The notes: a model not told the origin generated them from the letters alone. 35,570 bases of DNA from Nitrosovibrio sp. Nv4 (GCA_945888885.1 CAMDAX010000004.1:1-35570); one strand, 5' to 3'; positions 9,462 through 20,500 are shown, numbered from the stretch's first letter. Numbers and translations are program-made.

Positions 9462-9670
9462 AAAAAAACTTTCATTATGTTACGGTAGGGCGCCTTTAAT
9501 AATCAGAAGCTCTAACAAGAGTGGGTGGGAACAAAAACATGAATACAACATATGCGTGGATATGCGAGCAAGTATTTTTTGTGAACAAAAAGGTATTGTG
9601 GCGAAATCTGAATTTTTAAAGGTACCTGTTAGCCAATTATAACGCGAATAATGCCCCCAGGTTTTACCAG

Positions 9671-10429
9671 TCATTCGCGATAATGCACCTTGAGACTCAA
9701 ATCGCGAAATTTAGGGAACAAGGCCGGATCGGGTGGCAGCGGCAGCGGCTTGGCCAGAAAAATTGCGCGTTCCACAGCATTGTCGAAAGCAGTATAGCCA
9801 CTGCTCTTTCGCAGCCTCACATTAAGAATATCGCCGCCCGGCAGTAATGTGACATCGAGTTCCACCACCGAATCATCCGGTATATTGGGCGGCAAGATAA
9901 TGCGGCTCCTGATCTTGGCCATGATTTTTGCCTTATATTCGGCGATCACATCCAGCGCCCGGGATTGTGCCGCCTGCTGTACTCGCTGTTTTTCAAGTGC
10001 TTCCTGGTCACGCACCAACTGTTCCAGATCATCAGCTATCTTCGCCTTTTTCTCTTCCGGCACCGGTTGCTTTTTCTCCACCGGCACGGGCGGTTTTTTC
10101 TCCATTGGCTTGGGTTTTTCGATCTTTTCCTTGAACGCGATGTCTGGTTTCATGGGTGGCAGCGCTTCCGGCTTTGGCGGCAGAGGCTTTGCCTCGGGGG
10201 GCGATGGCACCGGTTTGGGTGGTGAAGGTTTTGCCACAGCAGGCGGCGGAGCTGGCGGAGGTAGACTGCTCCACAAGTCCACTACCATGCCTTCGGGTGG
10301 ATAGCTTTTCCAACTGAGACCGAAAATCATAAAGATAAAAAATACCACGTGCACCAGCAGTGCCAGCACTCCCGCCGGCAATAGTCCCGGTTCAAGGTGT
10401 GCGGAATCTCGCAACGCCGTCGCACTCAT
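9671..10429 (-). CDS. tolA: TolA-type energy transducer
   Basis: Single N-terminal TM, Pro/Lys-rich linker, C-terminal TonB-like domain; between tolR and tolB. Confidence 0.92.
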   Translation of the reverse strand: MSATALRDSAHLEPGLLPAGVLALLVHVVFFIFMIFGLSWKSYPPEGMVVDLWSSLPPPAPPPAVAKPSPPKPVPSPPEAKPLPPKPEALPPMKPDIAFKEKIEKPKPMEKKPPVPVEKKQPVPEEKKAKIADDLEQLVRDQEALEKQRVQQAAQSRALDVIAEYKAKIMAKIRSRIILPPNIPDDSVVELDVTLLPGGDILNVRLRKSSGYTAFDNAVERAIFLAKPLPLPPDPALFPKFRDLSLKVHYRE

Positions 10430-10445
10430 CTTGTGCTTGTATTGC

Positions 10446-10871
10446 TCATTTCGATCTGGCTAGTAGCCCGACTTTTTTCACTTGCTGCTGTTGCAGAATG
10501 TCCATTACGTTCATCACTTCTTCATAACGTACACTTTTGTCAGCAGCGATCACCACAGGTTGCTCAGCGTTTTGTGCCTGCTTCTGCTTGATTGCCTCGA
10601 CCAGTTGAGTGCGACTGATTGTTTGTTCGGTGCCCGGCTTGTCGCGATCATGCAGCGTCAGGCTGCCATCGGCCTTAATGATCACTTCCAGTGGCGCTAC
10701 TGGCGGTGTCAGGGATTTACCGATCTGCGGCAATTCGACCTGACCGGGACTGATGAGCGGTGCCGTAATCATGAAAATCACCAGCAATACCAACATCACG
10801 TCGATGTATGGTACGACGTTGATCTCGTTCATTTGGCGACGTTTAGCGCGGCGCTCAGTCACGATACCCAC
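10446..10871 (-). CDS. tolR: Tol-Pal system protein TolR
   Basis: MNEINVVPYIDVMLVLLVIFMITAPL ExbD/TolR signature. Confidence 0.96.
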   Translation of the reverse strand: MGIVTERRAKRRQMNEINVVPYIDVMLVLLVIFMITAPLISPGQVELPQIGKSLTPPVAPLEVIIKADGSLTLHDRDKPGTEQTISRTQLVEAIKQKQAQNAEQPVVIAADKSVRYEEVMNVMDILQQQQVKKVGLLARSK

Positions 10872-10889
10872 CCCATAAAGTCACCTTCA

Positions 10890-11573
10890 TCAGGCCGCTT
10901 GCCGCTGCAATACATTGGACAGTTCTTCCATGAAACTCTCAAAACGAGTTGCCAACCGGTCAACATCATGCGCGTACCGGTTGTAAGCAATGACTGCGGG
11001 AATTGCGGCAAACAACCCCATTGCGGTCGCTATCAGCGCCTCAGCAATACCAGGAGCGACATGGGCGATGGTAGCCTGGGTGACGTTGGACAATCCACGA
11101 AAAGAATTCATGATTCCCCAAACCGTGCCGAACAGACCGACGTAAGGACTCACTGACCCCACAGTCGCCAGGAAAGAGAGATGTGATTCAAGACCATCCA
11201 TTTCCCGTTGGTAAGTTGCGCGCATTGCCCGGCGTGTGCCATCCATCACCGTGCTGATATCCATTCCCGGTTGGCGCTTGTTTTTGACGAACTCACGAAA
11301 ACCCGCCTCAAAAATCCGCTCCATACTGCCCGTCGTGTGGCGCGCGTTGCTAGCGCTTTGGTAAAGCTTGTTGAGGTCTGGCCCCTTCCAGAATACATCC
11401 TCGAATTCATCACTCTGCTTTATCGCCAACCGGATGCTGAACATCTTGCGAAAAATGTACCACCATGACAGAAATGAAGTCAGCAGCAATAGCGCCATCA
11501 CCAGTTGTACCGGTAAACTGGCACTACCAATAAGATGTAGAAGAGATAAATCCTGCGTAACTGATGTATTCAT
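10890..11573 (-). CDS. tolQ: Tol-Pal system protein TolQ
   Basis: LSFLATVGSVSPYVGLFGTVWGIMNSF MotA/TolQ/ExbB motif. Confidence 0.96.
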   Translation of the reverse strand: MNTSVTQDLSLLHLIGSASLPVQLVMALLLLTSFLSWWYIFRKMFSIRLAIKQSDEFEDVFWKGPDLNKLYQSASNARHTTGSMERIFEAGFREFVKNKRQPGMDISTVMDGTRRAMRATYQREMDGLESHLSFLATVGSVSPYVGLFGTVWGIMNSFRGLSNVTQATIAHVAPGIAEALIATAMGLFAAIPAVIAYNRYAHDVDRLATRFESFMEELSNVLQRQAA

Positions 11574-11992
11574 AAGAGTTTCCCGAGTTTATGACGCAAT
11601 GGCGCTGGCACGCTCACTGGCATGAGAGTGTCAGCACCCACACACACTGCATTAACGGTAGCGCCAGCCAGCACGGTCTGGTCGCGCAATACTTGCTGGG
11701 AAAGTGTCAGGCGGCTTCTGCCTACTGCCGTTACTTGCACGGTCACATGCAGCAGATCGTCCAGCAACGCAGGTTTGAAATATTCAATATTGAGAGAACG
11801 TATCATAAAAATCGACTTGTGTATCTGAACCAACGAGTGAATATCAAACCCCAGTTCCCGCAGCCATTCATAACGGGCGCGCTCCATAAAATTGAGATAA
11901 GTCGAATGATAAACTACTCCGCCCGCGTCTGTATCCTGATAATAGACGCGCACGGGAAGGAAAAAAGTTGAATCAGGTGTAGGGTCAGGCAT
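11570..11992 (-). CDS. ybgC: acyl-CoA thioesterase YbgC
   Basis: VYYQDTDAGGVVYHSTYLNFMERAR hot-dog thioesterase motif; upstream of tolQ. Confidence 0.95.
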   Translation of the reverse strand: MPDPTPDSTFFLPVRVYYQDTDAGGVVYHSTYLNFMERARYEWLRELGFDIHSLVQIHKSIFMIRSLNIEYFKPALLDDLLHVTVQVTAVGRSRLTLSQQVLRDQTVLAGATVNAVCVGADTLMPVSVPAPLRHKLGKLL

Positions 11993-12223
11993 CTGTATAT
12001 CTTAAAAAATCGAGCCACTGAAAGTCTGGTGCACTATACCCAAATCATGCCGTTAATACCATCGCCCCCTTGCGTATCCACTGTCTATATTTTACGACAA
12101 ACCAATTTGTTGCCACCCAACTCCGACGGATAGTCGTGCCGATTGCAACTTGTGCGCAATCCCTTGGCGGCCAACCAGATAATAACAATGTTTGCGACTT
12201 CATGACCTGTAGTCAAATTATAT

Positions 12224-12253
12224 GTTTATTATCTAATGCACTGGATAATAAAC
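12224..12253. repeat. perfect 10-bp inverted repeat (hairpin) downstream of the defence operon
   Basis: GTTTATTATC-TAATGCACTG-GATAATAAAC. Confidence 0.8.
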
Positions 12254-12305
12254 TTGCCTACCCTGATGACTGACGCCGACCTGTGCGGAATATTCTTTGA
12301 TCGTC

Positions 12306-12923
12306 TCAGGTATGAGTACCACAGGCCATGAGTTTATTCTCGAATCGTACAAACGAAACAGACCTACGCAGTCTTCTCCAATTCGGCGGATTCTTGGAGA
12401 GTATCTTGACAGCATGAACTTTATCGTCATAACGCCACCCGCGAGCCGTCTTGAAATGATCTATCATGGCCGACTTCGGGTTTTTCACTCTGTCAGGCTT
12501 GCTGACTTTCTTGACAGCATAGAGATGCGTCGCCACTGAAAGAAAATCTGAAATACATTTCTCGTCAGCCAAAACCCAACTTTCCAGTTCCTGCTCAATG
12601 CACACCAGATATACTGGCTGAGTTGCTGTAATTCCGGCTTGTGCTAATGCTTGTAATAATGCCTGCCGTTCATCATACCGACAGGGCTTGTTCTTCCTGT
12701 CAGGCCATGCGGGGCGCAAATCCCAGACGATCAACACACAATTACAACCATCTGCTAACAGTGATGTGGCCACCCTGCCCGCATCGGTGAGCAGGGTGGG
12801 CTTGTTGTCGAGTGTGCGCGAAATCAGCTGTACCCCAGGCCGCAGCTGACTGGCAAGATATTCACACACTTGTTTGTCCGCACCTTGAGGCCCGCATTCA
12901 AAGATGAAACCTATCTTCATCAT
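12306..12923 (-). CDS. DUF4276 / TOPRIM-like protein, last gene of defence operon
   Basis: 205 aa; IGFIFECGPQGADKQ..., CVLIVWDLRPAW, VCIEQELESWVLADE; start overlaps the stop of the ATPase gene by 4 bp. Confidence 0.6.
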   Translation of the reverse strand: MMKIGFIFECGPQGADKQVCEYLASQLRPGVQLISRTLDNKPTLLTDAGRVATSLLADGCNCVLIVWDLRPAWPDRKNKPCRYDERQALLQALAQAGITATQPVYLVCIEQELESWVLADEKCISDFLSVATHLYAVKKVSKPDRVKNPKSAMIDHFKTARGWRYDDKVHAVKILSKNPPNWRRLRRSVSFVRFENKLMACGTHT

Positions 12924-14044
12924 GCACCGCCACCAGCAAGATTGCCCATGGTGTAGAGCTTGCCAGGGGCGAAGTCAGCCGCCCAACGCTGCAAGTTGTC
13001 GCTATCGGCTGGTCGCAAAAAGCGTGGCTGCCCTTTACTGTCGCGTTCCACCAGCACCAGATGTTCCAGCGTCAGCAAATCCAGCAAATAGGGCGAGTGC
13101 GTCGTCACAATAACCTGCGTAATGCCGCTCAATACCGCATTGCGAATTTCCTCGACAATCAAGTGAATGCTACGCGGATCAAGGCCGTTCTCGACTTCCT
13201 CCACCACAATCAGCGGCGGGGGACTCGGGTGCCGCAATAAAGCCAGCAAGGCCAGCATGCGCAACGTACCCGTGGAAAGCATCCAGCCAGGCACCTTGAA
13301 ATCCGCCTCCGTTAATTGCAGGTAAGCCTTGCGTTCCAGCTCCGAAGTAACAGACGGCTGCAAATCGCGTGCATAGGGCAGCACGTAAGACATGGTCTCG
13401 ACGATGCCATCGAATGCCGCCTGATCAAGCCGACGAATGTCGAGCAGAAAATCAGCAATGTTTGAACCGTCTTTCGCCAAGCGTACAGCGCCGCCAGTGC
13501 GCTGCTGAGGTTGGGGTGTACCCATGCGCTCGGGTTGAAGGGTAAGGAACTGCCAATTTTGTATCTGGTTGGCAATCTCGCCATGCTTGCCCCGTGCCCG
13601 CGAAAGGATGGACTGGCCAGCATCGCTATCCAAGACTACTCGCGCCATGGCACTCTCGATGCACCACCCATTGGCATGGTGCGAGGATTCTTGGGAAATG
13701 AAAATGCGGTTGGCTGCTGGGTCGTTATTCACCTTCATTTCAATGCGAGTGGATTTTAGTACCGATTTTCCGATGGCCAAGTTGAAAGCTATTGGATTCA
13801 CTGCCTCGCCTGCCCGCTCTTTCGCCTCCACCGACTTGTGGCGCGCATGCTCGATACCCATCCAACGCTGCATAGCGGAGTCCAGCCCATAGCGCACGAT
13901 AGTCTGGTAGGTTTCCAGTGCCTCGATCAGACTGGACTTGCCGCTGCCGTTATGGCCGATAAAAACAGTGAGCGGCCCTAGCCGGATCGTCTTGCTATCG
14001 ACAATCGCTTTGAAGTTACGCACACGGACACTTTGCAATCTCAC
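12920..14044 (-). CDS. AAA/ABC-type (OLD/RecF-like) ATPase
   Basis: Walker A GHNGSGKSS, signature-like LSTGTLRMLALLAL, Walker B LIVVEEVENGLDP, H-loop TTHSPYLLD. Confidence 0.9.
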   Translation of the reverse strand: MRLQSVRVRNFKAIVDSKTIRLGPLTVFIGHNGSGKSSLIEALETYQTIVRYGLDSAMQRWMGIEHARHKSVEAKERAGEAVNPIAFNLAIGKSVLKSTRIEMKVNNDPAANRIFISQESSHHANGWCIESAMARVVLDSDAGQSILSRARGKHGEIANQIQNWQFLTLQPERMGTPQPQQRTGGAVRLAKDGSNIADFLLDIRRLDQAAFDGIVETMSYVLPYARDLQPSVTSELERKAYLQLTEADFKVPGWMLSTGTLRMLALLALLRHPSPPPLIVVEEVENGLDPRSIHLIVEEIRNAVLSGITQVIVTTHSPYLLDLLTLEHLVLVERDSKGQPRFLRPADSDNLQRWAADFAPGKLYTMGNLAGGGA

Positions 14045-17000
14045 CTTACTAATCCCCTTTCTACATCGCGGTATGCGTTGAGTGCCGCTAGTTTGACAGG
14101 TTCGGCGACCAGCGGGAAGGTAGTGAGGATGTGGGCAAACTCGGATTCGGTGAGGCCGTACAGGTGGGCGATCAGGCCGTCGAGTTCGGCGCGCAAACGG
14201 GCACGTTCGAGGGGCTCCAGAGGCTGGTGGCGTTTAAGGCCGACTTCTTTGGCGAGATCGTCGAATTCTGGGGTGGTGCAGATCAGGTGGGCGGCGCGGG
14301 TGGCGATGGGGGGAAAACGTGGATCGGTAGAGCTTATACGCGGAGCTGGTAACTGATAAAACGCATACATTGAAATCGTTGTTGTTACGCGCTGCCTGAT
14401 CATGAAATCGAATATAAAGCTATTCAAAACAGCAACTACAAACAATTGTTCTTGTGGTGACAAAGCAGAGTCTCGCCTTTCAACCATCAGCTTGTGGTTA
14501 GCGAATACCTGCCTAGGCAAGATTGACGAAATCAAGCTACGTTCATTAGTGTTGGATGCAATTTCGCGGAATGCCAAACGGTAGTCCTGATAGTGAAACC
14601 CAATTTCCCGTTGCACTTTACCCAGCTTATTTTTGGCTTCTGTTTCAATGAGCCAATATTTTGGGTCAGCATATTTTGAATCAAACTGCCAGATCATCTT
14701 GCCTTCATACAACGGCAACCGACCAACCCCCGGCTCAGTCTTGAACAGTTTGCTGTCATTGGTCATGTGGAATTCGTTGCTTAAGCGAAGATTCCACGTC
14801 CCTTCAATTTCCTCGCCCAGCAGCGGAAAGCGCAGCATCTTTTCGGCAATATGCACGTCGAGTTCGCTCCTGAATTCCATCACCGAATGCGAATCGGGCG
14901 AAAGGCGCTTAATCAGGTCAGTCGAAAGACGAACAAAGTTGGAATCCGTGTAGATGAAATTCGCAAGGTCTCTAGGTTGCACAGCCTCGCGCGGGTTGAT
15001 GCGGAAGGTGGCTGGAAACTCATTGGTCACCCCGCCTTTTTCGAAGACAAGGAAACAGAATTTTTGGGCGTGATGCACACCTTCAAATATATATTTCTCG
15101 TTTGAGAGGGAGATCAAAACTTCGACACTGGAATGTTCGAACAACATTTGCCGCAGGCCGGTTGCGCCAAGGTCTGTGTAAATGCTCCCCGGTACGACGA
15201 TTCCACAGTGGCCACCCGTTCTTAACAAGGAAAAGCAGCGCTCAGTAAAGAGCTTATAGAGATTGATGTCGCTGCCGGTCTTCTTACCGTTGACCACGGC
15301 GGACTGAAAGCCGAATTCCGGCGTAGCACGGAAGTAGGCACTGATATGTGGAAACCGGCTTTCGTAGACCAGCCAGGCATCGCGCACCGCCTTGTCCTTT
15401 AGCAGCATGCCTTGTTCTTTCTCAAACTCCTTGATGGTCATCTTGTTCTTGCTGACCAGTTCGGAATGCTCGGCGAAAAACTCCTTGGCTTGTGGTTTGA
15501 ACACTTCCCACGGCGGATTGGTGAGGATGATGTCGAAGCCGCCATTTTTCTGCATGATCTGGTCGAACATATAACCCCAGTGGAACGGAGTTTGAGCGTC
15601 AATGTGTTCGCGCGCGACTTTGATCTTTTTCGGTTTGCCCAAAGCGTTTTTAGTGGCGTCCCAAGTAGCTTGTTCGTATTTCACGCCGAGCGCTTCGAAC
15701 TGGTCGCGCAGCAATTCGTTGAGCGTGCTTGTGGCCTCCTTCATGGATTGGTCAATATCATCGCGTAGATTGCGCAAATTGATCTCACGCCCCAACAAAC
15801 CTGCAGTGTAGCGGTAGGCTTGCAGCTTGCGGTTCTTCTCCTCCAGTAGTCTGCGGAAAGGGATCTTGAACAAATCGTCCTGCTTACGCTCGAATTCGTG
15901 TTCATCCACACGCATCAACCCGATCAGGGAGTTACCGGGCAGGATGTTGAAGTCTATGTTGGGCAGCGGCTCCAACTCTTCCACCTTGCGCACCGAGGAC
16001 ACCATGGTAAGAAACAGCCGCAGTTTGGCGATTTCAGTAGCCTCTTGCATAGCATCCACACCGTAGAGGTTGTCGGTGACAATGCGGCGTTTGATGTAAT
16101 AGGCGACGCTGGGGTGTTCCTGTTGAATAGACTTCAACCAAAATTGCAGGGCATCGCTGGCACTCATTTCGGCACGCCCCACTACGGCGGAATAAATGTT
16201 GATGAGCACCTTGAGCGCGGCCACCAGAAACGCGCCCGAACCCACCGCTGGGTCAAGAATGTTGATGGCGGGCAGCACTTCATGTACCAGCTTGAGCGCG
16301 GTGACGTTGTCCATTTTTGCCAGCATGTCGGGCACGCTGGCAAAGCTTACTTCCTTCAAACCCAGTTCCGGCACGGCTGGCGCATGGATGCGTTCCAGTA
16401 CCAGTTTGTGGATGCTGCGCTCAGCCAGATAGTTGGTGATTTCCGGGCGGGTATAGTAAGCGCCAAAGGCTTTCTGGTTGATGTATTTCTCGAAGATGTA
16501 GCCCAGCACGTCCGGGTTGATTTCGTCGGCATTACCACCGGGTGTATCGTCCAGATTCCACGAGAATGAGGCGAACAGCTTGAACACGCCTTCAAAGGCG
16601 CGGTCTGGAATGCGCAAGGTCGTACCCAGCCGGGGCTGTTTGTCTACATCGAGTTCCAGCGTGTGGTGCAGAAATAAGCCGCCGTTGAGATAGGGAATGT
16701 CGCCCGTCAGTGCTTGCACGGCGGCGGAGCGATCTGCCTTGGGTTTGGCGAATGCCTCGAAGAACAACGCATTCAGGAATTCACCGAAAAAACGATCCTG
16801 CCCGCACGTCTGTGAAGCGGCAAATTTTTTAGGCAGGTAGTCATAATCGGCGTGATCGAGAAAACCTTTTTTTTGCATGAACCAGACGAACATCAGTCGG
16901 TTGAGGATGACCGAGGCATACCAGCGGCGGTCGCGCTCATTGTCTATGCCTTCGATTTCCGCGAGCAGGTTGCCGTGCTGTTCCTGATAGGCAGTAAAAA

Positions 17001-17538
17001 ATCGCTTGGTGGTTTTTTCCACATCCAGCGCGGATTCCATGCGACGCGCCACTTCCAGCACGGGCAGGCGACCTGTCGCATCCAGCTCGTAAAGCTCCAC
17101 CACCATGGCCTGCAACTTGGAGGCAAACAGATCAACTGGCTGGCCGCGAAAGTATTCGTGGCGGCGGGGTATGGTTTTGGGTTTGCCAGTTTCGCTATCC
17201 TTGGTGCGTTTGACCCAGTACCACAGGCTTTGGGTGGGCTGCTCGGCACGGTCGAGAAAGATCAGCAGGTTTTCATAATGCGATTGCGACACCTGCCGCC
17301 AGATCGCTATGCGCTGCGCCTCATCCGGCCAGCCTGTTTCGGTGATGATTTCCAGCACGGCCACGCCTGACAGTTCGGCGACCATGCGCCGCTGGTAGCG
17401 GATGTCTTTGGCTGCATCGTCTCGCCAAATGCGCTCACCCGCAGGTGGATGATTCCAACCCAGCACGTCGGTGAATAGCAAATTGAAATTCAGTTGCTGG
17501 AGGTGGGTGCTGAATTGTTCGAGGTTGAGGCCGGACAT
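14041..17538 (-). CDS. Eco57I/PglX-like N6-adenine DNA methyltransferase
   Basis: 1165 aa; motif I NILDPAVGSGAFLVAAL, motif IV DIILTNPPWEVF; long N- and C-terminal extensions (C-terminal specificity-like region). Confidence 0.92.
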   Translation of the reverse strand: MSGLNLEQFSTHLQQLNFNLLFTDVLGWNHPPAGERIWRDDAAKDIRYQRRMVAELSGVAVLEIITETGWPDEAQRIAIWRQVSQSHYENLLIFLDRAEQPTQSLWYWVKRTKDSETGKPKTIPRRHEYFRGQPVDLFASKLQAMVVELYELDATGRLPVLEVARRMESALDVEKTTKRFFTAYQEQHGNLLAEIEGIDNERDRRWYASVILNRLMFVWFMQKKGFLDHADYDYLPKKFAASQTCGQDRFFGEFLNALFFEAFAKPKADRSAAVQALTGDIPYLNGGLFLHHTLELDVDKQPRLGTTLRIPDRAFEGVFKLFASFSWNLDDTPGGNADEINPDVLGYIFEKYINQKAFGAYYTRPEITNYLAERSIHKLVLERIHAPAVPELGLKEVSFASVPDMLAKMDNVTALKLVHEVLPAINILDPAVGSGAFLVAALKVLINIYSAVVGRAEMSASDALQFWLKSIQQEHPSVAYYIKRRIVTDNLYGVDAMQEATEIAKLRLFLTMVSSVRKVEELEPLPNIDFNILPGNSLIGLMRVDEHEFERKQDDLFKIPFRRLLEEKNRKLQAYRYTAGLLGREINLRNLRDDIDQSMKEATSTLNELLRDQFEALGVKYEQATWDATKNALGKPKKIKVAREHIDAQTPFHWGYMFDQIMQKNGGFDIILTNPPWEVFKPQAKEFFAEHSELVSKNKMTIKEFEKEQGMLLKDKAVRDAWLVYESRFPHISAYFRATPEFGFQSAVVNGKKTGSDINLYKLFTERCFSLLRTGGHCGIVVPGSIYTDLGATGLRQMLFEHSSVEVLISLSNEKYIFEGVHHAQKFCFLVFEKGGVTNEFPATFRINPREAVQPRDLANFIYTDSNFVRLSTDLIKRLSPDSHSVMEFRSELDVHIAEKMLRFPLLGEEIEGTWNLRLSNEFHMTNDSKLFKTEPGVGRLPLYEGKMIWQFDSKYADPKYWLIETEAKNKLGKVQREIGFHYQDYRLAFREIASNTNERSLISSILPRQVFANHKLMVERRDSALSPQEQLFVVAVLNSFIFDFMIRQRVTTTISMYAFYQLPAPRISSTDPRFPPIATRAAHLICTTPEFDDLAKEVGLKRHQPLEPLERARLRAELDGLIAHLYGLTESEFAHILTTFPLVAEPVKLAALNAYRDVERGLVR

Positions 17539-20500
17539 TTAGTTAAGGCTTCCGTTTCTTGAGGCAATCAGCCCCATAGAGCAAACGATCTTTGGCTCAT
17601 GTTGTTTTGCGTCGTCTTCGGCGTAGGTGAGCTGGTTTTCCTCGCGCATGGATTTTACGGCATCGCTCAGTTGTTCATCATTTACGCCGCCGCGCATCAG
17701 GCGGTTGAGTGTGTCCGCAGCACTTTCCAGCAAGGGGCGGGCGTAAATGTCTTCGATGGCGCGCTCTAATTCGACGTCTGCGAACAGTGAGTTGTGCAGA
17801 CTGCGAGCATATTCCTTAAGACGGTCATAACACTTGCGGCGCGGGCTGGAAGGCCGCCCCAAACCGCCGCCTATAGCCTTGTCCTGAGTAACGGCCAGAT
17901 TGAGTCCGATAGCGACCAGTTCGTGATGGTTTTCGGCACGTTCTAGTGCTGACTCTTCAGGTGTGCATTCCGCCACGCGCAGAATGGTGAATTGCGATTC
18001 GGTGATGGCATGGCCTTGCGCATTGACCCAGGCGAGGTGGTCGTTGCCTTCGGGAGATTTGACGTAGACGAGGGCGCTGTCGCCCGCAACCCTCTCCCCT
18101 AGTCCCTCTCCCGCCTGCGGGTAATAACCAGCGACTTGCCCGCTTGCGGGTTTAATCGAATGGCTAGTAGTCCTATCAGCGAAACTTAAATGCTTGGCGG
18201 TATAAATTACGGGTGGCAATGCCTCGATCTTGCGCGCCAGTTCAGGGTTGTCTTGTGTGGCAGTTTTCCAGATTTGCCAGGCGTAAGAAGCCAAGTCAAC
18301 TTCATCATCCTGATCATCCAGCGCACCAGCGGTTTGTAGAGAAAGTTTGCGCAAACGCTCGGCATCTTCGTCCTCAAAAAACGCTTCGTCCGTGCCTACC
18401 ACTTCGGCATTTTCATGCAGGCGTTGCGTGATGCGCGCACGCAGGTTGATGATACGTTCCACGCCATCGGCAGGCAGGAAGGAATAGCAACGAATTTCCT
18501 CAGCTTTCTGGCCGATGCGATCCACGCGGCCTGCGCGCTGTATGAGGCGAATGATCGCCCAAGGCAGGTCGTAATTCACCACCACGGCGCAGTCTTGCAA
18601 GTTTTGCCCTTCGGAAAGCACATCGGTACAGATCAACACGCGCAATTCATCCGTCTTGCTGACTTGCGCATGGTTAGATTGCGGCGAGAAGCGGCAAGCG
18701 ATGGCATAGGGGTCGGCAGATGCGCCGGTGACTGCCGCCAGCGCCTTGATGCCGCGCGCTTGCAACGCGCGCCCAAGGTAACGTGCGGTATCGGCAAACT
18801 GGGTGAATACCAGCACCTTGTTTTTGCCATGGGTGTGCGTAATAAGGTTTTCCAGTTGAGTGAGTTTGCGGTCTTGCTCGATATTCCATGCACCGTTACG
18901 TTTGAGCAAATCGCGCAATGCGGAGATGTCGTCGGCAAGATGTTCGCGCAGTTCTTTTTTGAACAGATGCGAGTCGATCCATTTGAAGCGTTTGCAGTAT
19001 TGATCGGCATACTGGCGGTAGCTGGATGCAGCAGGGCTGTTTGCGTTGCTTTCAGCTTCTTCGATCACGCCATCTAGCAAGTCTTCCTGCTCGGCATGCA
19101 AACCTTCGGCATCTTCGTCAAAACGGTCTGCGTCGAGAATGCCCGCATCCAGTGTGCCGATGGGCAGCTCCAAGCCGTTATCAATCGCGTACAGGTAAAT
19201 TTCATTGCGCAGGATGTGCCGTTCGATGGATTGCATAAATGAGAAGCCGCTGGATTCGAGGCGCTTGAACAGGTTGGTGCGGCAAAACCCGATCAGCCGC
19301 TGACCCGCCTTGCCAAGATCATCCATCTGTTTACGTTCGGCGGCGCTGGCGGATTTAAGCAGCAGAGAATCGCCATATTTTCCCAGACCATAACGCGAGA
19401 GGCGCAGGCGGCTGATGACATCTACCACTTCCAACGAGTACAGTTTGGCATACTGGTCGGCAGGATCATTTTCATCCACGGCAAACCCGAGCGAAATCGG
19501 CTTGCGTGTCGGAAAATAGAGTTTTTCGCCAGTGTGCACCTTGAGGTAACGGCGGCCTGTTGTGGCATCCTGCTCGGTGTAGTGCTGGAGGATAAAGCTG
19601 CGCGTGCGGCGCACCATGTAGAGGCGGATCAGTTCGCGCCAGTCATCCAGCACATCGCTTTTTTCCATCGCCAGAATCGAATGCGGCGGACATTGATATT
19701 GCCGCTCGAATTGCGCGTCGGTAATATTCTTTGTGCGCATGAAGTGTTCGGGCCGCACGCCGATATTGGCGCGCTCTTCCACGAATAACCGCAGTTGCGC
19801 GGAAAGGTCGGTGAGTGTTTTGTTGTAGGGGGTGGCCGTCAGCAGAATGACCCGTGAGTCGCATTGCTTCACGTATTCGTGGATAGCCTTGTAACGCCTG
19901 CCTTCGCGGTTGCGCAGGTTGTGACTTTCGTCGATCAGCACCAGCTTGTAGGGCTTGAGGTCTTTCAATCCTCTAGTCTTGTGTACCACCTCTGTCAGCG
20001 ATTTAACCGTGCCACGCAGGCCATACTCCTTGCGGTAATGCTCCCACATCGGCACGAGGTTTTTCGGGCAGATGATTAGCGTTTCATAGTTTTGTTCGTC
20101 TTCCACCATGCGCGCCAAGGCGGTGGCCATCATGGTTTTACCCAACCCCACCACGTCGCCGATGATGACGCCACGGCGCTTATGTAAATGGCGCGCGGCG
20201 ATTTTCACCGCCGCCTTCTGGAAGTCGAACAATTCTTCCTCAAAACGAACCGGCAAACGGAACTGGCTCAAGCCCGCACGCGCTTCGACGCTGAGGTGAT
20301 AAGCCATGTTCAGGTAGATGTGGTACGGCAGCACCAGCTCTACGCGCGCCCAGCTTTGCTCGATCACTTCTGCCAATTCAGCGGAAAGATCAATACACCA
20401 GTTGTCCCTCCAGCGAGCATCGAACCATTCTGAAAGTTTAATGGTCGCATCGTGATCAAGCACGTCAATGTTGAGTTCGCCCTGTTTGGAAAGCCCGGAG

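Noticed and set aside
10482-11156. 224-aa plus-strand ORF
   Set aside because: Antisense to tolR/tolQ, which are unambiguous.
15898-16569. 223-aa plus-strand ORF
   Set aside because: Antisense to the methylase gene; no recognisable motifs.
18415-19077. 220-aa plus-strand ORF
   Set aside because: Antisense to the SNF2 helicase; shadow ORF.
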